Assembly: GCA_030672255.1 (NCBI GenBank)
Contig: DAOVGU010000110.1
Coordinates: forward strand, 1 to 17,141
Length of the DNA stretch: 17,141 nt
Direction: 5' to 3'
Source: a bacterium
GTDB taxonomy: Bacteria; Ratteibacteria; UBA8468
Below, piece after piece: positions 6,012 to 14,067 of this stretch. The notes beneath the pieces are model-generated. The model did no database searches and was not told the DNA's origin. It worked only from the letters and a program-made list of their open reading frames with translations. Numbering within the stretch: the stretch's first letter is position 1; every line of letters starts with the position of its first letter. A program made the position numbers and the translations under genes.

Positions 6012-6284
6012 ATGATAGGGGTTGATAAAAACCTTTGCATTGGATGCGGCAAATGCTTGCAGGTATGCCCAAATCAGGCGATATCAATTTTTGATGCAAA
6101 AGCCGAGATAAATCAGAGGCTTTGTTCAGAATGCTATCGCTGTCTGGAAGTCTGTCCAAGAGAAGCAATAGGTAACAAAATTTCGATTAATGTAGTAGAA
6201 ATAAGAAAGTCCTTGCAAAATGCCAAAGATAGGTTAGGTTCTCTAAAAGCAAAGGTTTCATTAGCAGAAAAAATAGAAAAATGA
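6012..6284 (+). CDS. 2[4Fe-4S] ferredoxin with helical tail
   Basis: 90 residues from ATG 6012. Two cluster motifs are complete: C9, C12, C15, C19-P and C38, C41, C44, C48-P. Residues ~60-90 are a charged helical tail. An in-frame GTG at 5916 would add 32 residues, but those codons lie inside the REP elements and encode palindrome translation (KLALPDF, NKAEQARQL), so I reject it. No strong ribosome-binding site precedes ATG 6012, perhaps because the repeat displaced the leader. It overlaps the following ATPase by 4 bases (ATGA). I infer that it passes electrons or clusters to the paired ATPases, as commonly arranged with COG1149 genes. Confidence 0.85.
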   Translation: MIGVDKNLCIGCGKCLQVCPNQAISIFDAKAEINQRLCSECYRCLEVCPREAIGNKISINVVEIRKSLQNAKDRLGSLKAKVSLAEKIEK

Positions 6285-7108
6285 TAATTTCTGTAGCCAG
6301 CGGTAAAGGGGGAACGGGTAAAACCACCATTGCGGTGAACCTTGCTTTATCCTTGAATGGAAATATTCAACTTTTGGACTGCGATGTGGAGGAGCCGGAT
6401 GACCATATTTTTTTAAAGCCAGAACTCACCAAATCCGAAAAAATTTATCTTCCCAAACCGGTAGTTGACCTTAATAAATGCAACTATTGCGGTAGATGCA
6501 GTGAAGTCTGTCAATATAATGCAATTGCCGTAGTAAAAAACAAGGTCCTTATCTTCTATGAATTATGTCATTCCTGTGGCGCCTGTAAAATTGCCTGCTC
6601 ACAAGAGGCCATCTTCGAAAAGGAAGTGGAAAAAGGGATAGTAGAAGAAGGGAAGGCAAAAAACATTCTCTTTGCCCAAGGCAAATTAAGGGAATCGGAA
6701 TCATCTCCAGTTCCTTTAGTGAAGGCGGTAAAGAAAAAGATAAAAAAGGGTTACAACGTAATTATTGATTGCTCTCCGGGGACTTCCTGCCCGGTGGTGG
6801 AGGCAGTAAAGGATACAGATTTCTGTCTTCTGGTTACCGAACCCACCCCTTTTGGTTTAAATGATTTGAAACTTGCGGTAGAAATGTGCAGGAAAATTAA
6901 GGTTCCTTTAGGGGTAATCATAAACCGAGAAGATATTGGGGATAAAAAGGTAGAGGAATACTGCCAAGAAGAAAATATCCCTATTTTGATGCGCATTCCC
7001 TTTAGCAAAGAAATCGCTTATGCCTATTCGGAAGGCATACCAATAATAGAAGGGATGCCAGAATATAAAAAGAAATTTCAGGAATTGTTCGGAAAGATTA
7101 AATGCTGA
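6281..7108 (+). CDS. MinD-superfamily P-loop ATPase with inserted ferredoxin domain (COG1149), first of pair
   Basis: 275 residues. Residues 8-16 are the deviant Walker A GKGGTGKTT, then LLDCDVEEPD. An inserted ferredoxin domain at ~60-115 carries C67, C70, C73, C77 and C96, C99, C102, C106; the usual Pro after the fourth Cys of each motif is replaced (CQ, CS). The ATPase fold resumes with NVIIDCSPGTSCPV and LLVTEPTPFGLND. COG1149 ATPases commonly occur as tandem pairs with NifX-like and Mrp proteins in anaerobes and are presumed Fe-S/cofactor assembly or electron-transfer ATPases. The next gene is its paralogue. Confidence 0.9.
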   Translation: MIISVASGKGGTGKTTIAVNLALSLNGNIQLLDCDVEEPDDHIFLKPELTKSEKIYLPKPVVDLNKCNYCGRCSEVCQYNAIAVVKNKVLIFYELCHSCGACKIACSQEAIFEKEVEKGIVEEGKAKNILFAQGKLRESESSPVPLVKAVKKKIKKGYNVIIDCSPGTSCPVVEAVKDTDFCLLVTEPTPFGLNDLKLAVEMCRKIKVPLGVIINREDIGDKKVEEYCQEENIPILMRIPFSKEIAYAYSEGIPIIEGMPEYKKKFQELFGKIKC

Positions 7109-7111
7109 CAT

Positions 7112-7169
7112 TGTCATTCCTGTGGAAACAGGAATCCAAGATTCCCGCTTACTAATTGCGGGAATGACA
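7112..7169. repeat. TGTCATTCC palindromic repeat, copy 2 (inverted relative to copy 1)
   Basis: The 58-base element lies three bases after the stop of the first COG1149 ATPase and ends 12 bases before the second gene. Its reverse complement aligns along its whole length with 1124-1182, differing at about ten positions. The two hairpins are retained with compensating or loop changes, for example TTGCA versus TTCCA in one loop. It splits the otherwise closely coupled ATPase pair. Confidence 0.8.
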
Positions 7170-7181
7170 GGATAGAAAAAT

Positions 7182-8054
7182 ATGAAGCAGATTTTGGTCA
7201 TCAGCGGAAAGGGAGGAACAGGAAAGACGGTGATTACCGCAAGTTTTGCTGTTCTTAGTAAAAACAAGGTAATGGCTGACTGCGATGTCGATGCAGCAGA
7301 TTTACATCTTTTACTTCATCCCGAAATCAAAGAAAAACATAATTTTGAAGGGGGCAAAACCGCAGTAATCGATGAGGAAAAATGTATTGGTTGTGGGAAG
7401 TGCCAGGAAACCTGTCGCTTTGAGGCAATTAAAGAAGAAAAAGATAAAATGATAATAGATTCGCTTGCCTGTGAAGGATGTGGCGCCTGCACATTGGTAT
7501 GCCCAGAGGATGCAATAACCCTGAAAGTAGAAGAAGAGATTGGTCATTGGTCTATCTCGGAAACAAAGTATGGACCGATGGTTCATGCCAAATTGGGTAT
7601 TGCCCAGGAGAATTCGGGAAGACTGGTTAGTTTGGTTAGAGAAAGAGCCCAGGATATTGCTTTAGAGAAAAAACTTAACTATATAATCATTGACGGTCCT
7701 CCGGGGATTGGCTGTCCGGTGATTGCTTCCCTTTCCGGGATAGATTTAGCCCTGATCGTTATTGAACCAACTCTTTCGGGAATGCATGATGCAAAAAGGG
7801 TAATCAAGGTCGCAAATCATTTTGGTATCAAAACAGCGGTTTGCATAAATAAGTGTGATTTGAACTTTAAAAATAGCGAGACAATTGAAAAGGACTGTCT
7901 TGAATCAGAGATTCCTGTTATTGGCAAGATTCCTTTTGATAAAGTAGTCTCTGAATCCCTGGTAAATGAAAAACCAATAATTGAATATAAGGATTGCCCG
8001 GTATCTTCTCAAATAAGGGAAATCTGGAACAAAATCACAGAGATTCTAAATTAG
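7182..8054 (+). CDS. MinD-superfamily P-loop ATPase with inserted ferredoxin domain (COG1149), second of pair
   Basis: 290 residues. Walker A is GKGGTGKTV (residues 9-17), followed by ADCDVDAADLHLLL. The inserted ferredoxin domain has C68, C71, C74, C78 and C97, C100, C103, C107-P. Then come the family's ETKYGPMVHAKLGIAQENSG segment and YIIIDGPPGIGCPVIAS with VIEPTLSGMHD. The pair with the preceding ATPase probably forms a heterodimer, as the tandem order is typical; this is inferred. The TAG stop (8052-8054) touches the first base of the REP pair at 8054-8103, so the repeat sits directly at the gene end. Confidence 0.9.
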   Translation: MKQILVISGKGGTGKTVITASFAVLSKNKVMADCDVDAADLHLLLHPEIKEKHNFEGGKTAVIDEEKCIGCGKCQETCRFEAIKEEKDKMIIDSLACEGCGACTLVCPEDAITLKVEEEIGHWSISETKYGPMVHAKLGIAQENSGRLVSLVRERAQDIALEKKLNYIIIDGPPGIGCPVIASLSGIDLALIVIEPTLSGMHDAKRVIKVANHFGIKTAVCINKCDLNFKNSETIEKDCLESEIPVIGKIPFDKVVSESLVNEKPIIEYKDCPVSSQIREIWNKITEILN

Positions 8055-8103
8055 CGCAGGCTAAAGCCTGCAACTACCAAGTAGTCGCAACCTTCAGGTT
8101 GCG
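8054..8103. repeat. Head-to-head REP pair with different stems
   Basis: One palindrome on the - strand (8054-8077) has stem GCAGGC/GCCTGC around TAAA and head CTAC at 8074-8077. Its partner on the + strand (8081-8103) has head GTAG at 8081-8084 and stem CGCAACC/GGTTGCG. The heads are separated by only three bases (CAA). The layout matches copies A and B, but both stem sequences differ, suggesting related REP subfamilies with one head. It abuts the stop codon of the second COG1149 ATPase. Confidence 0.8.
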
Positions 8104-8126
8104 TAAAGAGAAAATTCCTAAAATAA

Positions 8127-8204
8127 ATGACTTCGCGGGAAAGGCTTTTGCGCACATTAAAGGGAGAAACTGCGGTATCAAATATGGAAAAATTTAAAAA
8201 ATGA
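8127..8204 (+). pseudogene. Possible N-terminal remnant of a UroD-family gene
   Basis: The 25-codon reading frame starts MTSRERLLRTLKGE, which closely resembles the standard N-terminus of UroD/MtaA-family proteins (MTSRERVLRALNGE-like). It then stops at TGA 8202. It is out of frame with the UroD-like gene starting at 8230, whose own N-terminus differs. I read it as the leftover start of another family member, possibly displaced when the more GC-rich 8230 gene arrived. The match is short, so chance resemblance is possible. Confidence 0.4.
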
Positions 8205-8229
8205 ATTCAAAAAGAAAGCGAAGAAAACT

Positions 8230-9462
8230 ATGAATCTTACAGATAAAAATATCCTGCGCGATCTTGCCAAAAAGTACATAGAGATATGTCACGAAGATGT
8301 GCAGAAGGAGCGTCGCAATCTGTGGCGCAAACACAACAGTCTCAAGCACACCCGGCCACTCACTTATGTGCGTGCTTTCGCCTGGCATGAGATGCCAAAT
8401 TCACAGTGCAAGTGTGAAGACTCTTCTTTACATCACTACGAAGACTTTTTTCGCCAGTCGCTCTTTCGACACAGGTTTAATGACGATTTTATCTTCGAGC
8501 TCTGGGTAACCGTTGACGCTGCCTATATCACACCAAAGCAAGGTATCTGGGGATTGCCAACCAAATGGATTGAAAGCGATGAAGCAAGGGGTGCCAGACA
8601 AATCGATCCGCCTATCAAATCTCCAGAGGATGTCAAGCGTATGGTGGAAGCACATCATATTATTGATGAGAAAGAAACAACACGTAAGATTGCCAAATTA
8701 CAGGACGCAATTGGCAATATTATCGCTATTAATGTTGACCGCGCACCAGTATACCGAATGTGGAATGGTGACATTTCTACTCAGATTGCTCAATTGCGGG
8801 GGGTAGAGCAGATTATGTGGGATATGATGGACAGACCGGCCTGGCTCCATGAGTTACTGGCTTTTATGCAAGATAGTATCCTCAAGACTCATGAAGAAGC
8901 AGAGAAAGCCGGTGATTGGACCCTGTGTGATCACCAGAACCAAGCAATGCCTTACGCAGAAGAACTTGAAGATCCTGCAGCCAATAGCGTCAGTGTTACA
9001 CGGAAGGAGCTGTGGTATTTCTGCGCTTCCCAAGAGACCACCCTGGTAAGCCCAAAAATGTTTAATGAATTTATGTTGCAATACCAGCTTCCCATTATTG
9101 AAAAGTTTGGTTTGGTGGCCTACGGATGTTGTGAAGACCTGACATACAAAATAGATCTTTTAAGGCAGATACCAAACCTGCGCCGTATTGCCGTTGCACC
9201 CGTTGCCGACGTGACCAAATGCGCAGAACAGATCGGCAAGGATTATATTCTGAGCTATCGCCCGAGCCCGGCGGATATGGTTAGCTATGATTTTAACCCT
9301 ATTCGCATTCGTCGCATTTTACGTCGCGACTTGAAGGCATGCCGGGAATGCCACGTAGATATTACCCTCAAAGACGTGGAAACTGTGCAGAGTGATCCGG
9401 AACGGGTGCGTCGTTGGGTAGAAATTACACGGGAAGTAATTGAAGAATTGTGGGGTAAGTGA
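8230..9462 (+). CDS. Uroporphyrinogen decarboxylase (URO-D) family protein
   Basis: 410 residues. Recognised from overall pattern: an N-terminal FELWVTVD region, KSPEDVKRMV, IMWDMMDRPAWLHELLAFM, the E-KFGLVAYGCCEDLTYKIDLLRQIPNLRRIAVAP segment and a C-terminal ITLKDVETVQ-DPERVRRWVEITREVIEE. In methyltransferase members such as MtaA a Zn-binding H-x-C site activates a thiol; here the equivalent position has C300-C301 in YGCCED, so Cys-based metal binding is plausible but not proven. It is not expected to be the heme-pathway HemE, whose substrate-binding motifs are missing. Base composition is visibly higher in G+C (about 50% in many lines) and codon use differs from flanking genes, suggesting transfer. 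Seven bases separate it from the next gene. Confidence 0.75.
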   Translation: MNLTDKNILRDLAKKYIEICHEDVQKERRNLWRKHNSLKHTRPLTYVRAFAWHEMPNSQCKCEDSSLHHYEDFFRQSLFRHRFNDDFIFELWVTVDAAYITPKQGIWGLPTKWIESDEARGARQIDPPIKSPEDVKRMVEAHHIIDEKETTRKIAKLQDAIGNIIAINVDRAPVYRMWNGDISTQIAQLRGVEQIMWDMMDRPAWLHELLAFMQDSILKTHEEAEKAGDWTLCDHQNQAMPYAEELEDPAANSVSVTRKELWYFCASQETTLVSPKMFNEFMLQYQLPIIEKFGLVAYGCCEDLTYKIDLLRQIPNLRRIAVAPVADVTKCAEQIGKDYILSYRPSPADMVSYDFNPIRIRRILRRDLKACRECHVDITLKDVETVQSDPERVRRWVEITREVIEELWGK

Positions 9463-9469
9463 CTAATTA

Positions 9470-10480
9470 ATGACAACGAAAAGTAGAGAAATAGTAATAA
9501 AGGCTCTAAATTATGATTGGCCAGAGAGAATACCACTGAGTTTGCCTTCCCCCTACCCTAATGATTTTTTTGGTGGGTCTTACCAACTAAAAAATTCTAA
9601 GGCAACCGACTGGTATGAAATTGATGAGAATAAAGAAGAGAGAATCGATGAGTGGGGTAATGTATGGAGAAGGATTAAAGGAATGAGTGCAGGGGGTGAA
9701 ATCCATAAAGGAGTTTTGAATAATTTAAATATGATAGAAAAGATTGAACTGCCTGATTTAGACAATTATGAAAACTATAAAGAAGCAGAAGAAAAGTTTT
9801 CCCAGAATAAGGAGAAATTTAGAATAGGAGGTCTTCCTGGTTTTGCCTTTAATATAACTCGAAAGATGAGAAGATTGGATCAATATCTTACGGACTTGAT
9901 GTTAAATAAAAAAGAAATTCTCATCTTAAATGAGAGAATTAATGGCCTTCTGGAAAAGGCTATAAAAAATTATGCAAAGGCTGGAGCGGATAGCGTATTT
10001 TTCTGCGAAGATTGGGGAACACAAAACGGTCTGATGATAAACCCTGAGTTATGGAGAGAACTGTTTAAACCAGGTTTCATAAGATTGTGTAGGGTAGTCC
10101 ATAGCCAAGGAATGAAGGTCTTTATGCACTCCTGCGGGAAGATGACAGTAATCATACCCGACCTGATAGAGTCGGGGATAGACCTTCTTCAATTTGACCA
10201 GCCGAAGGTTCATGGCATTGACAAATTAGCAGAGTATTCTGGAAGGGTTACCTATTGGTGCCCGGCAGATATTCAGAACACTTTGCAGAGCAAAGACAAA
10301 GAAGTTATAGAAAGGGATGTTTGTGAGATGGTTAAAAAATTAGGAGGAAAAGGAGGGGGATTCATTGCTGGCTACTATGGGGACAATAAAGGGATAGGTC
10401 TTGAGCCAAAATGGCAGGATATTGCCTGCAAAGCATTTGCAAAGTATGGAAATTACCAAAGAGACAAAGTTATCAATTGA
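9470..10480 (+). CDS. Uroporphyrinogen decarboxylase / MtaA-type methyltransferase family protein
   Basis: 336 residues. The N-terminal SREIVIKALNYDWPERIPLSLP is the classic opening of UroD-family proteins. KVFMHSCGKMTVIIPDLIESGIDLLQFDQP follows, where H220-x-C222 is the zinc-binding part of the MtaA H-x-C-xn-C site; C264 in YWCPADIQ could be the third ligand. The end GGGFIAGYYGDNKGIGLEPKW is also family-like. Such proteins transfer methyl groups from corrinoid proteins to a thiol, or are unassigned; no corrinoid protein gene is present here. Unlike its upstream paralogue it has the local AT-rich composition. It overlaps the phosphatase gene by 35 bases. Confidence 0.82.
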   Translation: MTTKSREIVIKALNYDWPERIPLSLPSPYPNDFFGGSYQLKNSKATDWYEIDENKEERIDEWGNVWRRIKGMSAGGEIHKGVLNNLNMIEKIELPDLDNYENYKEAEEKFSQNKEKFRIGGLPGFAFNITRKMRRLDQYLTDLMLNKKEILILNERINGLLEKAIKNYAKAGADSVFFCEDWGTQNGLMINPELWRELFKPGFIRLCRVVHSQGMKVFMHSCGKMTVIIPDLIESGIDLLQFDQPKVHGIDKLAEYSGRVTYWCPADIQNTLQSKDKEVIERDVCEMVKKLGGKGGGFIAGYYGDNKGIGLEPKWQDIACKAFAKYGNYQRDKVIN

Positions 10481-11246
10481 CAGAAGAAAAAAAATAGCGG
10501 TTGAGGCGGCTAAAGAGGCAGGTAGAATTCTGATTGATAACTTCAGAAAACCAATTAAGATTAAATTTAAGAAGGACAAAAGTCTGGTTACCAATATCGA
10601 CTTAGCCGCAGAAAGAAAAATTGTAAAATTAATTAAGGACAACTACCCCAAAGACAATATTTTAGCTGAAGAAAGCAAATATCAAACCTCTAATTCTGAA
10701 TTTAAATGGATAATTGACCCTCTTGATGGAACACACAACTATATCCATCAGATAGAGGTTTTTGGGACATCTATCGCCCTGGAATTTAAAAATGAAGTGA
10801 TTTTAGGCGTTATCTATCTGCCAGTAACAAAGAAATTTTATATTGCACAGAAGAACAAAGGTGCTTATCTCAATGGTAGAAGAATAAATGTCTCCAAGAG
10901 AAGTCTTGAAGAGGCTACTATGGTCTATGACAGTAGCATTCGCTACAACAAAGAACTTATGCTTGGCTCCCTTGAGAAAATTGTAGATAAGGTCTTTAAT
11001 ATAAGGATGTTTGGCTCATCCGTTCATCATCTTTCTTACTTAGCCGAAGGAAAAATTGATTTAGACATAGAGTATAACGATAAACTCTGGGACTTTGCTA
11101 CAGGTCTTCTTTTGGTGGAGGAAGCAGGAGGAAAAGCTACAGATTTCCAAGGAAAAAAGTGGAGCAGTAAGACAAAAGGATATATCGCTTCAAACGGGAT
11201 AATACATAAGGATATTTTAAAAATAATAGGAGAAAAGAGACTTTAA
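10446..11246 (+). CDS. Inositol monophosphatase family protein
   Basis: 266 residues from ATG 10446 (a TTG at 10401 would make it longer than the family norm). Li-sensitive phosphatase motifs are present: LVTNIDLAAE, LAEES (E75/E76), WIIDPLDGTHN (D91, D94), and near the end LWDFATGLLLVEEAGG. These residues coordinate the Mg ions. Substrate could be inositol phosphate, fructose-1,6-bisphosphate or 3'-phosphoadenosine phosphate; the sequence does not decide. It overlaps the UroD-family gene by 35 bases and ends in TAATG shared with the next start, so it is translated as part of this string. Confidence 0.88.
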   Translation: MEITKETKLSIDRRKKIAVEAAKEAGRILIDNFRKPIKIKFKKDKSLVTNIDLAAERKIVKLIKDNYPKDNILAEESKYQTSNSEFKWIIDPLDGTHNYIHQIEVFGTSIALEFKNEVILGVIYLPVTKKFYIAQKNKGAYLNGRRINVSKRSLEEATMVYDSSIRYNKELMLGSLEKIVDKVFNIRMFGSSVHHLSYLAEGKIDLDIEYNDKLWDFATGLLLVEEAGGKATDFQGKKWSSKTKGYIASNGIIHKDILKIIGEKRL

Positions 11247-11644
11247 TGAAAATTTTGAATGAAGTAAAGAGATTATTTAATAAACAAGATTTGGTCGCCT
11301 TTGGGACAGCAGATAAAAAGGGAAATCCGAACATTGTTCCAATTCATTGGAAAATACTTCTCGATGATGAGACGATTTTGTTACTTGATAATTTTATGAA
11401 AAAAACTAAAGAGAACATTCAAGAAAATAAAAAGGTTTGTATATCCTTTTGGAATACAGAACCAGAAGAAGCTTATAAAATTAAAGGAACGGCAAAATAC
11501 CATAAAGAAGGAATAACCTACGAAAAAGGCAAGGAATTTATACAATCAAAAAGACCGGGGCAAAATCCCAAAGGAGTTGTTGAAATCAAAATAGAAGAAA
11601 TCTATACGATAAAATCAGGTCCTGACGCTGGCAAAAGATTATAG
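11246..11644 (+). CDS. Pyridoxamine 5'-phosphate oxidase-like FMN-binding protein
   Basis: 132 residues. The split-barrel fold is suggested by LVAFGTADKKGNPNIVPIHWKILLDDETILLLDNFMKKTKENI and VCISFWNTEPEEAYKIKGTAKYH, a common pattern in small FMN-binding PNPOx-like proteins. It ends with YTIKSGPDAGKRL, also family-like. This group is generally not the vitamin B6 enzyme PdxH; roles range from flavin reductase to unknown. Its ATG shares the A of the preceding TAA stop. Confidence 0.8.
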   Translation: MKILNEVKRLFNKQDLVAFGTADKKGNPNIVPIHWKILLDDETILLLDNFMKKTKENIQENKKVCISFWNTEPEEAYKIKGTAKYHKEGITYEKGKEFIQSKRPGQNPKGVVEIKIEEIYTIKSGPDAGKRL

Positions 11645-11653
11645 ATAGTAAAA

Positions 11654-12598
11654 TTGAATATAGAAATCTTGGGAGCTGAATCCTTGGGAGTAAGAGGTCT
11701 CTGCTGTTTTGTAAAAACTAAAGAGCGGAAAATACTGATTGACCCAGGTGTAGCTTTGGGTTATATGAGACACAGATTACTTCCTCATCCTCTTCAGATA
11801 GCGGTAGATGAAAAAATAACAAAAAAGATTATAAAAAGATGGACTGAGGCTACCGATGTAGTAATCAGCCATTTTCACGGAGACCATATTCCTCTGAGAG
11901 ACGCAAATCCTTACCAACTTAATCTCAAAAAAGTAATGGGATTAAACCAGAATGTTAAAATATGGACTAAAAATCCAAATCATTTTTCTCCGATTGAAAA
12001 AGAAAGGGCAAAATCACTTTCTTCTATCTTAAAGAAAACTTTAATTCCAGCAGAAGAAAAAAGAGTAGGACCGATGACCTTTTCCCAAGCAGTGCCTCAC
12101 GGAGAAAGAAGTAACAATTCAGAGACGGTAATAATGACTAAAATTGAAGAAGGTAACGTATTTGTGCACGCTTCCGATATACAACTTCTTAATAATGAAT
12201 CTATTTCCCAAATATTATTCTGGCAACCTGATATAGTATTGGCAGGAGGACCACCTATTTATTTATCTGAACTTTCTGAATATCAAGTTAAAAGAGCCTG
12301 GCACAATGCAAAAGAACTTTCTCAAGAAATTCCTCTTTTAATTCTTGACCACCATTTGATGCGTTCTTATGATGGAGTTAAATGGTTAAAGCGCTTATCA
12401 TCGGAAACAGGAAAGAAGATTATCTGTGGGGCTGATTTTATGAAAAAACCAAGAATGTTTCTTGAAGCTCGGCGTGAATCGTTATATAAAGAGATGCCAG
12501 TTCCCGAAGGATGGCACGAAGATTATGCCCAAGGAAAAGTTAATACTAATTACTATTGGAATTTAACTAAAAGAAAGGAGAAAATGAAATGGCGATAA
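11654..12598 (+). CDS. UPF0282 family MBL-fold protein (COG2248)
   Basis: 314 residues from TTG 11654. The start xNIEILGAESLGVRGLCCFVKTK and ILIDPGVALG are typical of UPF0282. VVISHFHGDHIPL (H73, H75, D77, H78) is the MBL metal motif; later VFVHASDIQL, VLAGGPPIYL and LILDHHLMRSYDGVKWL match the family. UPF0282 is best known from archaea and thermophilic or anaerobic bacteria and has no assigned substrate. The AAGGAG that serves the next gene lies inside its 3' end, which overlaps that gene by 10 bases. A deleted second copy is visible at 14068-14170. Confidence 0.85.
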   Translation: MNIEILGAESLGVRGLCCFVKTKERKILIDPGVALGYMRHRLLPHPLQIAVDEKITKKIIKRWTEATDVVISHFHGDHIPLRDANPYQLNLKKVMGLNQNVKIWTKNPNHFSPIEKERAKSLSSILKKTLIPAEEKRVGPMTFSQAVPHGERSNNSETVIMTKIEEGNVFVHASDIQLLNNESISQILFWQPDIVLAGGPPIYLSELSEYQVKRAWHNAKELSQEIPLLILDHHLMRSYDGVKWLKRLSSETGKKIICGADFMKKPRMFLEARRESLYKEMPVPEGWHEDYAQGKVNTNYYWNLTKRKEKMKWR

Positions 12599-13491
12599 AG
12601 GTAAAATTTAATAACCCTTTTTCTACCAAAGGTAACTGGTATAAAGGCAATATCCACACGCATACCACTGACTCTGATGGAGAACTTTCTCCTAAAGAAG
12701 TAATTTCCTTATATAAAAACAAAGGGTATGATTTTCTTTCTATTACCGACCATAACAAGTTAACTTACAGTGCGAAACTAAAGAAGGAAGGTTTATGCTT
12801 GATACCAGGAGAAGAAATAAACGGTGGAAAAAGCATAATCGGCACTTTATTTCACATCATCGCTTTAAATATAAAGAAAGAAATAATTATCGATAAAGAA
12901 AAAACTACTGCTCAACAAATTATCAACAAAATCAGAAAAGAAAAAGGAGAGGTGATTATCGCTCATCCTTATTGGTCAGGATTGACCTTTTCTGATCTCT
13001 ATCCTTTAAGAAATTATTTAGGAATAGAAATTTTTAATAGCGATTGCCTTTATTCAATAGGAAGAGGTGAATCCTCTGTGCATTGGGATAACCTTTTAGC
13101 AAAAGATAAACAAATCTTTGGTTTTGCGGTAGATGATGCCCATCGCTACTCTGATATTAAATACCGACCAATGGACATGGGAAAGGGTTGGATAATGGTA
13201 AAGGCCTTAAATAAAAACTTAATAATGGATTCCATTAAAAAAGGATTGTTCTACTCATCCTCCGGCCCTTTAATTAAAAATTTATCTATTGAAAAAAAGA
13301 TAATAAAAGTTGAAACATCTCCAGTCTCCTCCATTACTTTTGTTTCCTTCCCCACCAAAGGAAAAAGGTTAACTGCTTCTTTAATTAATCAGGCAGAATA
13401 TAAGATTAAAGGAGATGAAAAATATATAAGGATTAGATGCACCGATAAATTTGGAAAAAAAGCCTGGACTAACCCATTATTTATTGGTTAA
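12589..13491 (+). CDS. PHP-domain metal-dependent phosphoesterase
   Basis: 300 residues. AAGGAG at 12575-12580 lies eight bases before ATG 12589. PHP motifs in order: NIHTHTTDSDGE (H23, H25), LSITDHNK, IPGEEI, VIIAHPYW and FAVDDAHRY. These ligate up to three metals in PHP phosphoesterases (COG0613-like). The C-terminal ~90 residues (from LIKNLSIEKK) look like a beta-rich accessory domain with a final RIRCTDKFGKKAWTNPLFI, often seen in stand-alone PHP proteins. The substrate is unknown; nucleotides or phosphosugars are possible. Confidence 0.82.
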   Translation: MAIKVKFNNPFSTKGNWYKGNIHTHTTDSDGELSPKEVISLYKNKGYDFLSITDHNKLTYSAKLKKEGLCLIPGEEINGGKSIIGTLFHIIALNIKKEIIIDKEKTTAQQIINKIRKEKGEVIIAHPYWSGLTFSDLYPLRNYLGIEIFNSDCLYSIGRGESSVHWDNLLAKDKQIFGFAVDDAHRYSDIKYRPMDMGKGWIMVKALNKNLIMDSIKKGLFYSSSGPLIKNLSIEKKIIKVETSPVSSITFVSFPTKGKRLTASLINQAEYKIKGDEKYIRIRCTDKFGKKAWTNPLFIG

Positions 13492-13498
13492 TAAAAAA

Positions 13499-14053
13499 AT
13501 GGGAATTAAATCGGATAAATGGATTGAAAAAATGGCAAAAGAAAAGGGGATGATAAAACCCTTTTGTAAACATTTAGTAACCAAGAATAAAATCTCTTAT
13601 GGTCTCTCTTCCTATGGATATGACATAAGGGTTGATAACAAATTTAAGGTGTTCACTAACATTAACACAACGATGGTAGACCCTAAAAATTTCGATAATG
13701 CATCTTTCTATGATTTGACCTCAAAGGTTTGTATTATACCTCCCAACTCTTTTACCTTAGCGCAAACGGTAGAATACTTCAAAATTCCTCGAAATGTCAT
13801 TGGGCTTTGCGTAGGCAAATCCACCTATGCTCGCTGCGGTATTATCGTTAACATTACTCCCTTAGAGCCAGAGTGGGAAGGTCGTATTACCCTGGAGGTT
13901 TCAAATACAACTCCTCTTCCTGCTAAAATCTATGCCCGAGAGGGAATCGCCCAAATTCTGTTTTTTGAAGCCAATGAGATATGCCGAATTTCTTATGCGG
14001 ACAGAAAAGGGAAGTACCAGAAACAGAAAGGGTTAACTATTCCAAAGGTCTGA
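13499..14053 (+). CDS. dcd: dCTP deaminase
   Basis: 184 residues from ATG 13499, seven bases after the previous stop. MGIKSDKWI...MIKPF, ISYGLSSYGYDIRV and VDPKNFD at the N-terminal half, then VGKSTYARCG (106-114; Ser and Arg of the active site) and NITPLEPEWEGRITLEVSN (catalytic Glu is E133) and GIAQILFFE. It converts dCTP to dUTP, feeding dTMP synthesis. The sequence resembles the alphaproteobacterial-type Dcd with the TPLEPEWEG motif. Whether it also hydrolyses dUTP cannot be decided here. It lies with unrelated metabolic genes, so co-function is not implied. Confidence 0.93.
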   Translation: MGIKSDKWIEKMAKEKGMIKPFCKHLVTKNKISYGLSSYGYDIRVDNKFKVFTNINTTMVDPKNFDNASFYDLTSKVCIIPPNSFTLAQTVEYFKIPRNVIGLCVGKSTYARCGIIVNITPLEPEWEGRITLEVSNTTPLPAKIYAREGIAQILFFEANEICRISYADRKGKYQKQKGLTIPKV

Positions 14054-14067
14054 CGAACCATTTATAA

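Noticed and set aside
7994..8197. 67-codon plus-strand frame crossing the second ATPase end and the REP pair
   Set aside because: It is mostly an out-of-frame reading of the ATPase and of palindromes, with no start signal or homology.
8230..9462. Heme-pathway HemE for the UroD-family gene
   Set aside because: The N-terminal substrate-binding signature of HemE is absent and the pattern fits the broad UroD-like/methyltransferase group instead.
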